The position numbers were made by a program, and so were the translations under genes. Positions 55,513-64,000 of a DNA stretch of 64,000 bases are shown here, in pieces. How positions within the stretch are numbered: the stretch's first letter is position 1; the number at the start of each line of letters is the position of its first letter. The notes beneath the pieces were generated by a model, which saw only the letters and a program-made list of their open reading frames with translations, had not been told where the DNA came from and searched no databases. The stretch comes from Treponema sp. (GTDB taxonomy: Bacteria; Spirochaetota; Spirochaetia; Treponematales; Treponemataceae), in the NCBI GenBank assembly GCA_017381365.1, contig JAFOCI010000053.1:40275-104274 (forward strand). Reading direction: 5' to 3'.

Positions 55513-56843
55513 TAAGCCTTCCTGAATGTTTCCAATGGACGTTCTTTACCAGCTTTTATGGCAGGAATCACGGAAACTACAAAAGATAATAGAATAACAG
55601 AACTTGATATTAAAAAAAGTTCTCCAAATGGAATTGAAACAGGAATTTCTGTCAGATAATACGCAGGATTCAGCAAGTGCATTGCCTGATAATTACTTGC
55701 ACTATTACCACCAGCGATATAAATTACTTTCGAAAAAACATTTACAAGATTTTCAAGAAAAATAATCAGATAATTTGAATTTAATGCACATAAAACCCCT
55801 ACAGGAAGTCCAATTAAAGTACCTGTAAGACCACACGCTGTTCCTGCAACAAGAAAAGATACGGATATTCCAAGATTTGTGCCACCAATACTTTTTAAAA
55901 TAGCAATTTCCTTTCGTCTTTCCATAACAAGCATTACAAGTGCAGAAGATATATTAACAGATGCAACCAAAACAATAAGAAGCATAATAAATGAAAGCAT
56001 TACTTTTGTTGATGAAAAATTCTGAAATTGAGAACGGTTTAATTCATTCCACATAAAAACGGAAGCAATTCCTGCAGACTTTTCAATACATTTATGTTTT
56101 AACAATGAAAGTTCTGATTTTACACCATCAACAGTTTTAATCATCACTGAAATTGTAGAAGATTCTCGAGGTAACACCGCAAAACCTTTTTCAATTGGTA
56201 TAAAAATCCACATTGAATCAAGTTCCTGATATCCAGAAGAAACGATTGCAGCTACTTTAAACGATGAAACTACTGGCGAAACAATACCATCACCTTTTGA
56301 TTTTGTCATAATAATTCTGAAAGTATCACCAGCTTTTATATTTAAAAGCCCTGCAATTTTTTCTCCAACAACAGCACTTTTATTATTTTTTACAAATTCA
56401 TCAATCGAACCATCTTTTACAACAAAAAGGTTTTTAAAATTTTCATTGCGCAAAAAAATTTCAGATTCTACAGCACGAACAACGGTTCCTGTTCTATAAT
56501 TTTTTCCAGCTGCGAGACCATCACATTCAATTTGAGGAAAACAGTCTTGTATCCCAGCAATTTCTTTTAATTGATCCGAATAATGACGTAAATTTTCATA
56601 ATCAGACGCTTGCCTGCTAGCTTTACGCATTACAGCCTTTAATTCACAGGATGAAAGTCCAATTATTCTTTGTGTCATTCCAGAAATCATGCCGTCAGCA
56701 AAAGACATTACAACAACAAGAGGAATTAAACTTATACCAATACAAATAATTGCACCAATAATACTGCCTCTTGCCGTTGATTTTTTGTTAGTCCGCGGAA
56801 AAATTAAATGAAATGCATATAATAAAGATGATCTGAAAGTCAT
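55512..56843 (-). CDS. lolE: LolE-like lipoprotein-releasing permease
   Basis: 443 residues. It has one N-terminal membrane segment (GSIIGAIICIGISLIPLVVVMSF), a large periplasmic domain and three C-terminal membrane segments (LSFIMLLIVLVASVNISSALVML and two more), the FtsX/LolCE layout. With LolC and LolD it extracts lipoproteins from the inner membrane. It lies one base after lolD. C/E naming is by order only. Confidence 0.85.
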   Translation of the reverse strand: MTFRSSLLYAFHLIFPRTNKKSTARGSIIGAIICIGISLIPLVVVMSFADGMISGMTQRIIGLSSCELKAVMRKASRQASDYENLRHYSDQLKEIAGIQDCFPQIECDGLAAGKNYRTGTVVRAVESEIFLRNENFKNLFVVKDGSIDEFVKNNKSAVVGEKIAGLLNIKAGDTFRIIMTKSKGDGIVSPVVSSFKVAAIVSSGYQELDSMWIFIPIEKGFAVLPRESSTISVMIKTVDGVKSELSLLKHKCIEKSAGIASVFMWNELNRSQFQNFSSTKVMLSFIMLLIVLVASVNISSALVMLVMERRKEIAILKSIGGTNLGISVSFLVAGTACGLTGTLIGLPVGVLCALNSNYLIIFLENLVNVFSKVIYIAGGNSASNYQAMHLLNPAYYLTEIPVSIPFGELFLISSSVILLSFVVSVIPAIKAGKERPLETFRKA

Positions 56844-56844
56844 T

Positions 56845-57528
56845 TTAATCCTCTACTTTTTCAATTTTTCCACGTTTAATTGTATATCTGACACTGCCTT
56901 TTGCTGCAAGCTTAACATCATGAGTGACAAGAATTAAAGTTTTCTTGTATTTATCAGCCATGGAAAAAAGCAAATCACTTATAAGAACTGCATTTTCAGG
57001 ATCCAGATTTCCTGTAGGTTCATCTGCAAGAATTAGAGACGGATTATTTATAAGAGCTCTTGCAACAGCAACTCTTTGACGTTCACCTCCTGAAAGCTGG
57101 GAAGGCAGGTGATTCATTCTATTTTCAAGACCAACGTCGCAAAGCAATGTTTTTGCCCGTTCTACAGCTTGTTTTTTTGTATTTCCAGCCATATAGCTTG
57201 CCATATAAACATTTTCCAAAGCAGTAAAATCTTTTAAAAGATAATGAAACTGAAAAATCAAGCCAAGAAAATTCTGACGATACAAAGCCTGTTCCTGTTC
57301 ATTCAGTTCAGTTACATTCCATGGACCTGCAATAACAGTTCCTGCAGTTGCCTTATCAATACTTCCAATAATATTAAGCAAAGTACTTTTTCCACTTCCA
57401 CTTTCCCCAATAATAATTGTTTTGCTGCCTTCTTCAACAACAAAATCAAGATTTTTTAAAATTGAAAGTTTTTCATTTCCTGTTGTATATGTTTTTTCCA
57501 GACCTGAAATCGTAACGATATTACTCAT
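56845..57528 (-). CDS. lolD: LolD-like lipoprotein-releasing ATPase
   Basis: 227 residues from ATG 57528, with GGAGG nine bases upstream. Walker A GESGSGKSTLL, signature LSGGERQRVAVARAL, Walker B LILADEPTGNLDP and the switch His in LILVTHDVKL are intact. It powers the LolCDE complex. It overlaps lolC by eight bases. Confidence 0.92.
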   Translation of the reverse strand: MSNIVTISGLEKTYTTGNEKLSILKNLDFVVEEGSKTIIIGESGSGKSTLLNIIGSIDKATAGTVIAGPWNVTELNEQEQALYRQNFLGLIFQFHYLLKDFTALENVYMASYMAGNTKKQAVERAKTLLCDVGLENRMNHLPSQLSGGERQRVAVARALINNPSLILADEPTGNLDPENAVLISDLLFSMADKYKKTLILVTHDVKLAAKGSVRYTIKRGKIEKVED

Positions 57529-58828
57529 CGTGCAAAACCTCCGCAACACTCATTTTTAATACATTATCACTTGCACGCCAGCTGGCAACTAAGGGTGCAA
57601 TTATTCCAAATAAAACGATCATTAAAACTTCTTTTAAAACTATCTGAGCAGGAATTTCAGCATACAATTCATAAATCATGTTCTGCGAAATATAGTTTGC
57701 TTTGTATGGAACAAAAAGCATAAGAAAAAAATATTGCACATAAAACATCAAATCTGCAAAGAAAATAAAAATTGATTTAATATTCACACTTATTAAAATT
57801 CCTGCCAAAGCCCCGGAAAAGGCACCTGCAAAACCACTGGTAAATCCTCTCATAATAAAAATCAATCTAATTTCAGAACGAGTACCACCTAATGCAGAGA
57901 GAATTGAAATATCCTGACTTCTTTCAAAAACAAGGCGTCTCATACCGTTATAAATATTAATTCCAACAACAACAAATATTATACAGACAAGAAGCATCAA
58001 GATGTTTTTTTCAACTCTTAAAGTTCCAAAAAATGACCTGTTGTATTCTCGCCAGGACAGAACATTTATTTCAGGAAACAGATTTTTCATCTGACCCATA
58101 ACAATTATGTCATCATCATAATCTGTAAGTTTAATTCCATATATTTTTACTGCATCACTTCCAAAATTCTTTTCTGCAGCTTCAATGTTTATGAACGCAT
58201 AACCGGCATTTATATCATAAAAAGTACTCGAAAAAATGCCAGTAACTTTGAATTTACGATTTTGTGATATAAGAGCAACATCTTTTCCGCCACTTAGCGC
58301 AAGAAGATTTACATAATCACCAACATGAACAGACAAAGCTTTCGCAATAGTTGAACCAAGGACTATAGAATCATCTTCATTCAAATCAAATTTTCCATGT
58401 ACAACAGAAACTTCCTGTTTAAATCCATTATCCCGAGCCATTATATCCTTAGAAACTCCTCTTATTATTGAAGAGGCCTGATTACCTTTTTTTCCAACCA
58501 TAAGACTTTGGGATTCATAAAAAGGCAACGCACTGGCAATTTTTTTATTTTCATCGCAAAATTCAAGAAAATCAATAAAAAGTTCATCAGGTACATCTGT
58601 GACCCTAAGATGATACGAAGAAATTTCCATAATAGGTTTTACTGATGTCTGCTGAAAACCATTCATAACACTTAGAACAGTTATTAATGTCATTACTCCA
58701 AAACTTATTCCTAAAGTTGCAAGAATAGTTGTTATAGCGGAACGTCCCGCCCTGTCAATATGAGCAAACCGATTTGAAACTTCAATTATCCACTTTATAG
58801 CTGAAAGCATATTTTTTTTATTTTGCAT
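57521..58828 (-). CDS. lolC: LolC-like lipoprotein-releasing permease
   Basis: 435 residues with the same layout as LolE: an N-terminal membrane segment (AITTILATLGISFGVMTLITVLS), a periplasmic domain, and C-terminal segments beginning NILMLLVCIIFVVVGINI. The two permeases differ clearly in sequence, so the transporter is a heterodimer. It overlaps the preceding gene by 11 bases. Confidence 0.86.
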   Translation of the reverse strand: MQNKKNMLSAIKWIIEVSNRFAHIDRAGRSAITTILATLGISFGVMTLITVLSVMNGFQQTSVKPIMEISSYHLRVTDVPDELFIDFLEFCDENKKIASALPFYESQSLMVGKKGNQASSIIRGVSKDIMARDNGFKQEVSVVHGKFDLNEDDSIVLGSTIAKALSVHVGDYVNLLALSGGKDVALISQNRKFKVTGIFSSTFYDINAGYAFINIEAAEKNFGSDAVKIYGIKLTDYDDDIIVMGQMKNLFPEINVLSWREYNRSFFGTLRVEKNILMLLVCIIFVVVGINIYNGMRRLVFERSQDISILSALGGTRSEIRLIFIMRGFTSGFAGAFSGALAGILISVNIKSIFIFFADLMFYVQYFFLMLFVPYKANYISQNMIYELYAEIPAQIVLKEVLMIVLFGIIAPLVASWRASDNVLKMSVAEVLHDE

Positions 58829-60053
58829 ACTTCTTTATCCTTTTTACTTTTCCGTTAAGATAGAAAATATCTTTTATTCTGTTATAGTTCGAATAATAGC
58901 TTTCCACTACAAAACCACCGTCAAAATATGTAGATGTTATATAATCATCAGCATTCGTATATATTTTTTTCAATCGCAACTCACCATTTTCATAATAAAA
59001 ATAATCAGGTGTTTTTGAATCTACTTTGTATTCATATTCTTCCCTCTTAGTTTCTTTTGAAAGAACAGCTTTTGCATTACCTGATTTATAAGTATATACG
59101 GTAGATTCTTTCATTTTTATTTTATTATCCTGATTAAAACGCCATCTGGAAATACTTTCGATGTAAGAATCTTCTTCTGAAACCTTATAATTCTTACTTT
59201 CTATAACATTTCCTTTTTCATCATAGGACATTTCATACCTATAGTCTTTTCCTGACAGCACGCTTGAAACCGGTATACTTGAATTTTCATATTTATAAAG
59301 CTGAGTAGTAAGTAACTCAGACCCTTTTATATCTGCTGCCATTTTCCAGTTTTCTTTTTTTATTATCCGCAAATCATCATCATAGTAAATACGAAACATA
59401 TTTTCATCATCGCCTCTAATCAATATTCTTGATTCAGGCAAATTCTGTGTTCCAAAATATTCTTTTTCAAATGAAAAAAAGGCTATATTATATTCAGAAT
59501 CCCTTATGCTTTTTTCTTTCTGAGAATAAAAATCACCGTTTTCATATAATTCCTTCTTCTGCTCTGAAGCACTATTCTGATTCCCATTCACATCGTTTTC
59601 TGCATACAGCCTTTCAAATTCACTAAGTTCTGCTGAAATTTCTGTAATAAGCTTTTCTTTTTCCGAAATAATTTCAGGTCTTACAATAACAAAACCGTCT
59701 TTATTATCAAGAAAAAAAAGATCAACCCAATTTCCAGAATCTGCTGTTGCATCATAAAAGCAATAACTATCGAAATATCCCAGATATTCCGGGTATAAAT
59801 AATCAATAAGACGAATAGCTCCATGTTCAAAAGTCCAGAAAGTATTTGCAAAAAAAACAGCAGTTTTCCTTTTTATTTCAAATGGTGCTACAGGCATTAA
59901 TTCAGTGTTTTTTATATTTAAAGGAATATTATATTCACTGCTTAACAAGCTATAAAAATACGCTGGAATACTTGTATTCCTGTTGTCCCGGGCATACAAA
60001 CTAATTGAGAAAATAATTAATATCAGCAGGATGTTAGATTTTTTTTTATTCAA
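58818..60053 (-). CDS. Hypothetical exported protein with YD/MORN-like strands
   Basis: 411 residues with signal peptide (NILLILIIFSISLYA). Unusually Tyr-, Glu- and Lys-rich. The C-terminal part carries repeated short turns (MSYDEKGNVIESKNY, YFYYENGELRLKKIY, IFYLNGKVKRIKKY) like MORN or YD-type repeats. No enzyme motif recognised. It sits between ftsY and lolC, so a role in envelope assembly is possible. Confidence 0.65.
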   Translation of the reverse strand: MNKKKSNILLILIIFSISLYARDNRNTSIPAYFYSLLSSEYNIPLNIKNTELMPVAPFEIKRKTAVFFANTFWTFEHGAIRLIDYLYPEYLGYFDSYCFYDATADSGNWVDLFFLDNKDGFVIVRPEIISEKEKLITEISAELSEFERLYAENDVNGNQNSASEQKKELYENGDFYSQKEKSIRDSEYNIAFFSFEKEYFGTQNLPESRILIRGDDENMFRIYYDDDLRIIKKENWKMAADIKGSELLTTQLYKYENSSIPVSSVLSGKDYRYEMSYDEKGNVIESKNYKVSEEDSYIESISRWRFNQDNKIKMKESTVYTYKSGNAKAVLSKETKREEYEYKVDSKTPDYFYYENGELRLKKIYTNADDYITSTYFDGGFVVESYYSNYNRIKDIFYLNGKVKRIKKYAK

Positions 60054-60055
60054 AC

Positions 60056-60928
60056 TTAATAGCCCACAAATTCATTTAAATATTTTTCTGCGTCAAATTT
60101 TCTGATATCTTCATATTTTTCACCATCGCATACATACGCAATCGGAAGATTAAGTTCTTTTCCGATTGTTATTGCAACCCCACCCTTTGCAGTAGAATCA
60201 TATTTTGTTAATATAAGAGCATCTAAACCAACAGCTTCATTAAAAACTTCTGCCTGTCTAAAAGCATTTTGACCAGTAGTTGCATCTATAACCAGAATTT
60301 TCTTATACATGCCATCAGAAGCTTTTTCCCTGCAAATTTTGTCGATTTTCTGAAGTTCCCTTACAAGATTTTCTTTGTTGTGCAAACGCCCTGCAGTATC
60401 GGCCAGCACAATGCCATCGCCCTGAGCTTTACAAGCTTCTGCAGCATCATAAACAACAGCTGCAGGATCACTTCCATGCTGATGACTTACTACTCTAAGT
60501 CCGATTCGCTCTCCATGAGTATTCAACTGTTCAATAGCGGCAGCTCTAAATGTATCTGCACTAGCTAGAATTACATTGCTGTTTCCATTTTTTTTCAAGA
60601 AATTTCCCAATTTGGCAACACTTGTAGTTTTTCCAACTCCATTAACCCCAAGCACCATCCAGATATTCAGCCCGTTTCGCTGAGGTAAAAGCTCTGTCTC
60701 TTTTACATATTCAGACAGAATGAATTTTAATTCACGCGAAATTTCTTCATCGCTTACCAGATGCTTTTTTTTGCAGTTATCTTCAAGCAGTTCTGATATT
60801 TCAAAAGCAGTTTTTGCTCCAATATCTCCTTCAATGAGATTATCTGTAAGGTCATCAAAAAAAGATTCGTTTTTTACTCCACCTTTGAAAAGATTTTTAA
60901 TTTTTTCTGCAAAAGAAATTTTACTCAT
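60056..60928 (-). CDS. ftsY: Signal recognition particle receptor FtsY
   Basis: 290 residues: the NG domain only, without the long acidic A domain of E. coli. The G1 loop is GVNGVGKTTSVAKL, followed by ADTFRAAAIEQL, LADTAGRLHNKENL and LTKYDSTAKGGV. It receives SRP-bound ribosomes at the membrane. It overlaps the PEGA-like gene by eight bases. Confidence 0.95.
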   Translation of the reverse strand: MSKISFAEKIKNLFKGGVKNESFFDDLTDNLIEGDIGAKTAFEISELLEDNCKKKHLVSDEEISRELKFILSEYVKETELLPQRNGLNIWMVLGVNGVGKTTSVAKLGNFLKKNGNSNVILASADTFRAAAIEQLNTHGERIGLRVVSHQHGSDPAAVVYDAAEACKAQGDGIVLADTAGRLHNKENLVRELQKIDKICREKASDGMYKKILVIDATTGQNAFRQAEVFNEAVGLDALILTKYDSTAKGGVAITIGKELNLPIAYVCDGEKYEDIRKFDAEKYLNEFVGY

Positions 60929-62699
60929 TATTTTCCACCTCGATTTTCTGCTGGACGCCTTTATTTTCAGAAACTATATCAGATTCAACTTTATTATTGT
61001 TTGTATACAGCGCTTCCAGCCGTTTCTGTTTCTTTGTTCGTATCTTTGTAAGTTTTCTGTCACTTAAAGGCTTTGCTTTTGCCGGTAAAACTGTATTTGC
61101 TGATTGAAGATATCTAACAAGTTCATAAACAAACCAGGCCCCGCAAGCACAAGATATTCCAATACAAACATTGGAAGCAGTCTGCCAGTTCTGGGCATCA
61201 GACAAAGATATTGAATAACCGCTCAAGTTATTATTTGCATTTATATTATAACTTTTTGAAGTTGCAAAAGAATTTCCGTAACAATAGAAAGTAGGGATAA
61301 GCGAAACTATCAGCACACTATAGCTTGTATACATCCAGCGTCTGCGTTTTTCGATATACTTACTTCTATCAAAAGGTTTTACATTTATACTCAAATATGC
61401 GTCTTCCTGCATATACTTTTTCTGAATATAGAAATCTGCTGCCTGACCATCTACGCTTATAAAATGTCCAAGAACATGTTTTCCATCAATACTTATTTGA
61501 GCAGTATTATTTTCGTCATTCAACGTTCCGCTAAAAACACCATTTGCAAAAACATCACCTTTCCTGTTTTTTAAGAAAAGAAGATTAGTTTTGCCGTTAT
61601 CAGTCTTTGTCATTTTTGCTTTTATATGAAAACGTCTGTTTCCTGCAAAAGAATAACTGGTTGAAATTTCTGAATAACCAGGCGACGAAAACATTAGCCT
61701 GTGAACTCCACTTTGAGAAATCAAAACTTCCTGAAAATTTTTGTAAACAACATCATCCACAGTAATCGTTATGTTATCTGCGACTTCTGGTGGTTCGATT
61801 TCAAATTCCATTTCAATTGGCATACTGTCAGCAATTTTTGGAGTCAATAATCTGGCAAGACCAATCGACAACATTTTCAAGTCATCTATATCACCGACTT
61901 CCATCGCGGTACCTATAACCTTTGCACCAGGATAAGAGTATAAAGTTACTGAAACAGATATATAAGAACCGTATACAGTAATAACTCCTGTCAACAATCC
62001 TGATATTTTTGAAGAAACACAGCCTTTTTCAAAATTATAAGATTTATAATCGCCGTCAGCTCCACCTTCATATAATTTTGAGATATCATTCTGATAAAAA
62101 GTTACATTTCGCAACACAAGATCTTCAGAATCTTTTCCAGGAATAAAATCCTTTAATAATTCCAACAAAGAATTTTCATCTTTGTCATTATCAACAACAG
62201 CACCTTCTTCAATGAGACGTTCACGTTCAAGATCTTCTTGTATTTGAGGAAAATATTTTTCCCTTACTTTTTTTTCCAGTTCCAGATTATCATCTATCTG
62301 CTTTTTTATATCACTTATCTTTTTTTCCTGTGTTTTAATTTTTGATTTTAATCTGAATTTAGAATAATCATTAAGTAATATTGCGTCTCTGGTTTTAATT
62401 TCTTTTGAAAGCTGCAAAAACAATGACAGTTTTTTTGTACGCAAATCATACAATTCCCTGTCCATTACAGCTTGAGCTCTATCCGCACGAACAAGATTTT
62501 CCGCCATTTGCTCAAGAATTAGACTAGGCAAGGTTGTAGATACAGCCAGAATTGCAGGTTCAATATTATTCTGCGTAAATTTAAATTTTTCTGCAGCCAG
62601 AACCCAGTTTTCAGTCGCACAGAATGCACCTGACACACAGAAAGCAGTAAAAAGAGAGAAAATTAATTTTTTAAGAAAAAAATTACATTTCTTCGTCAT
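60921..62699 (-). CDS. Exported PEGA-like protein with internal coiled coil and membrane segments
   Basis: 592 residues from ATG 62699; the ATG one codon earlier (62702) is equally possible, since GGAG lies just upstream. A signal peptide (FFLKKLIFSLFTAFCVSGAFC) is followed by a charged coiled coil (RLKSKIKTQEKKISDIKKQIDDN), a beta domain, and a PEGA-like repeat (NITITVDDVVYKNFQEVLISQSG) with a second similar stretch. Two hydrophobic segments near residues 475-545 (YSVLIVSLIPTFYCYG, ASNVCIGISCACGAWFVYELV) precede a basic tail. It overlaps the prfB end by 17 bases. Function unknown. Confidence 0.65.
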   Translation of the reverse strand: MTKKCNFFLKKLIFSLFTAFCVSGAFCATENWVLAAEKFKFTQNNIEPAILAVSTTLPSLILEQMAENLVRADRAQAVMDRELYDLRTKKLSLFLQLSKEIKTRDAILLNDYSKFRLKSKIKTQEKKISDIKKQIDDNLELEKKVREKYFPQIQEDLERERLIEEGAVVDNDKDENSLLELLKDFIPGKDSEDLVLRNVTFYQNDISKLYEGGADGDYKSYNFEKGCVSSKISGLLTGVITVYGSYISVSVTLYSYPGAKVIGTAMEVGDIDDLKMLSIGLARLLTPKIADSMPIEMEFEIEPPEVADNITITVDDVVYKNFQEVLISQSGVHRLMFSSPGYSEISTSYSFAGNRRFHIKAKMTKTDNGKTNLLFLKNRKGDVFANGVFSGTLNDENNTAQISIDGKHVLGHFISVDGQAADFYIQKKYMQEDAYLSINVKPFDRSKYIEKRRRWMYTSYSVLIVSLIPTFYCYGNSFATSKSYNINANNNLSGYSISLSDAQNWQTASNVCIGISCACGAWFVYELVRYLQSANTVLPAKAKPLSDRKLTKIRTKKQKRLEALYTNNNKVESDIVSENKGVQQKIEVENNE

Positions 62700-63816
62700 C
62701 ATCTCCAGAATCCATAGGAAGCCCTTTCCACTGGGCAACAAGGAATGAATCCATGAACTGATCAATATCACCGTCCATGACTGCCTGAATATTGCCAGAC
62801 TCACATTTTGTTCTGTGATCTTTTACCATTGTGTAAGGCTGGAAAACATAAGAACGAATCTGATTTCCCCAGGAAATGTCTTTTTTTTCTGCGCCGAATT
62901 TTGCATTTTCCTTTTCTTTCTGCTCTCGGTAATATTCATACAGACGGGCACGGAGCATACTCATACAAGCCTGACGGTTAAAAATCTGGCTTCGTTCACT
63001 CTGACAGGCAACAACAATTCCAGTTGGTAAGTGAGTGAAACGTACGGCAGAGTCAGTTTTATTTACATGCTGACCACCTTTTCCACCGGCACGGTATGTA
63101 TCTACGCGCAAATCTTCAGGTTTAATTTCAACTTCAATTGAATCATCCAGAACAGGAAAAACGTAAACACTGGCAAAAGAAGTATGTCGGCGGGCATTGG
63201 CATCAAAAGGAGAAATGCGTACCAGACGATGAATTCCAGCTTCGCCTTTTAAATGACCGTAAACATAATCTCCGTCAATCTGCATTGTAATGGATTTGAT
63301 TCCGCCTTCAGCTTCTAGAACATCCACAACTTCAATCTTAAAATCATGACGCTCTGCCCAGCGGGTGTACATTCGGCTGAGCATACGAGCCCAGTCTTCT
63401 GCTTCTGTACCACCAGCCCCAGAATGAACTGAAAGAAACGCACTTGAATCATCAACTTCCCCAGAAAGAAGATTCAGAACGTTAAGCTCTTCAAATTTTT
63501 TCTGCCCTGCTTCCAGCATAGAGCGTACTTCGTCTTCATCAGATTTTTCACCGCTTTCTGCTGCCAGCTCATACATTGCCTCAAGGTCAGAAAATTCGCT
63601 TAAAAGCTGTTTCCATGGTTCAACACGATTCTTCAGTTTTCTTACCTGAGCCATTATTTTTTCTGCTTTTTCATGATCATCCCAAAAGCCAGGCTCTTCT
63701 GTTAAAGCCATTTTTTCATCTATCTTTTTCTGAATTGAATCAGCATCAAGACGCCCCCAAACACCCATAATGTCTTCTTTTAACTGAGCCACAGGCATCT
63801 TCAATTCTTCAAGCAT
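62683..63816 (-). CDS. prfB: Peptide chain release factor 2
   Basis: 377 residues. RF2 ends translation at UGA and UAA. The SPF stop-codon motif (ISPFDANARRHTSF), the GGQ catalytic motif (RAGGKGGQHVNKTDSAVR) and GTEAEDWARML are intact. The gene is a single open frame: the usual in-frame TGA and +1 frameshift are missing. However, GGGGG CGT CTT GAT (63745-63758) keeps the layout of that site. GAGG precedes the ATG. First gene of the long minus-strand run. Confidence 0.95.
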   Translation of the reverse strand: MLEELKMPVAQLKEDIMGVWGRLDADSIQKKIDEKMALTEEPGFWDDHEKAEKIMAQVRKLKNRVEPWKQLLSEFSDLEAMYELAAESGEKSDEDEVRSMLEAGQKKFEELNVLNLLSGEVDDSSAFLSVHSGAGGTEAEDWARMLSRMYTRWAERHDFKIEVVDVLEAEGGIKSITMQIDGDYVYGHLKGEAGIHRLVRISPFDANARRHTSFASVYVFPVLDDSIEVEIKPEDLRVDTYRAGGKGGQHVNKTDSAVRFTHLPTGIVVACQSERSQIFNRQACMSMLRARLYEYYREQKEKENAKFGAEKKDISWGNQIRSYVFQPYTMVKDHRTKCESGNIQAVMDGDIDQFMDSFLVAQWKGLPMDSGDDDEEM

Positions 63817-63944
63817 TTTTATCCTCTATTTTCTATATAGTTCGAAATTCGAGTTTTTTAAAAAATAATCATAAAATTGATTTTGCAAAAAAATTGTTTA
63901 ATTATGAAAATACGGGAAGGAAGAAAGAGGCTGTCAAAAACATT

Positions 63945-63981
63945 CGCAAGTCGGAAACGGTAGTTTCCTTGCCGACTTGCG
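63945..63981. repeat. Strong hairpin in the 184-base gap after prfB
   Basis: CGCAAGTCGG and CCGACTTGCG form perfect ten-base arms, with GGAAAC/GTTTCC able to pair inside. Another short palindrome (TAGCGACGCTA) follows near 63986. The stretch 63817-64000 has no gene; the stem may end a gene outside the window or be part of a dispersed repeat. Confidence 0.4.
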
Positions 63982-64000
63982 CATGTAGCGACGCTAGCTA

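Noticed and set aside
63745..63758. Active programmed frameshift in prfB
   Set aside because: No TGA is present in the frame; the gene is open from start to stop, so no shift is required.

Overview
The window looks like chromosome of a host-associated Treponema (Spirochaetota). The DNA is AT-rich, many cell-envelope proteins look treponemal, and there is a spirochaete-type PUR-domain nucleic-acid-binding protein (BpuR/DUF3276), a bactofilin, a BspA-type leucine-rich-repeat lipoprotein and a DNA-binding/EIIA fusion. Carbohydrate-active genes (a six-hairpin glycosidase and a GH16 glucanase) suggest a gut or rumen lifestyle. I cannot fix the species from sequence alone. Nearly everything is core genome; the only clear trace of mobile DNA is beside the tmRNA gene.

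Layout. 1-4.6 kb: the 5' part of a secreted six-hairpin glycosidase, a lipoprotein, tmRNA (ssrA) followed by a duplicated tmRNA 3' end (attachment-site scar), a small ORF, a GH16 glucanase broken by one base in an A8 run, and tRNA-Pro(UGG). 4.6-8.6 kb: mtaB, a TPR protein and a bactofilin (minus), then two exported proteins (plus). 8.6-15.1 kb: the translation/transcription operon rimP-nusA-infB-rbfA-truB (minus), with a consensus promoter, a terminator-like hairpin in its leader, and a second terminator before truB. 15.1-25.3 kb: RluA-type pseudouridine synthase, a transglutaminase-like protein, an HTH-EIIA protein, two exported proteins, mnmA, two phosphohexomutases and a DnaQ-like exonuclease. 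25.3-43.3 kb: a long minus-strand run tamB-bamA-skp-mutS-comF-cheW-(DegT-like)-nadK-recN-unknown-HD-LysM/M23, mixing outer-membrane assembly, DNA repair and NAD metabolism. 43.4-47.6 kb (plus): tmk, an unknown exported protein, aroB, a cysteine desulfurase and the PUR protein. 47.6-63.8 kb: a continuous minus-strand run prfB-(PEGA-like)-ftsY-unknown-lolC-lolD-lolE-mcsA-mcsB-clpC-(SsuA-like)-(beta-helix)-rnhB, with most junctions overlapping or only a few bases apart.

How the genes work together. Envelope biogenesis dominates: BamA, TamB and Skp handle outer-membrane proteins, LolCDE releases lipoproteins, and FtsY targets membrane proteins. McsA/McsB/ClpC form the arginine-phosphorylation proteolysis system; no ctsR repressor is seen here. 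The ribosome-related block joins transcription elongation (NusA), initiation (IF2), subunit maturation (RimP, RbfA) and tRNA modification (TruB), with MtaB and MnmA nearby.

Most interesting points: (1) the tmRNA attachment scar; (2) at least seven promoter-proximal genes whose -10 box lies only 6-10 nt before the start codon and which have no convincing ribosome-binding site, so a leaderless or near-leaderless mRNA class is likely; (3) an attenuator-like hairpin between promoter and rimP; (4) a roughly 125-residue Gly/Asn/Arg/Gln low-complexity segment in IF2; (5) a prfB that keeps the G-run and CTT of the programmed frameshift site but has lost the frameshift; (6) proteins lacking canonical catalytic residues (DegT-like, MnmA, two M23 domains). 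I found no CRISPR array, intact insertion sequence, prophage or rRNA gene.
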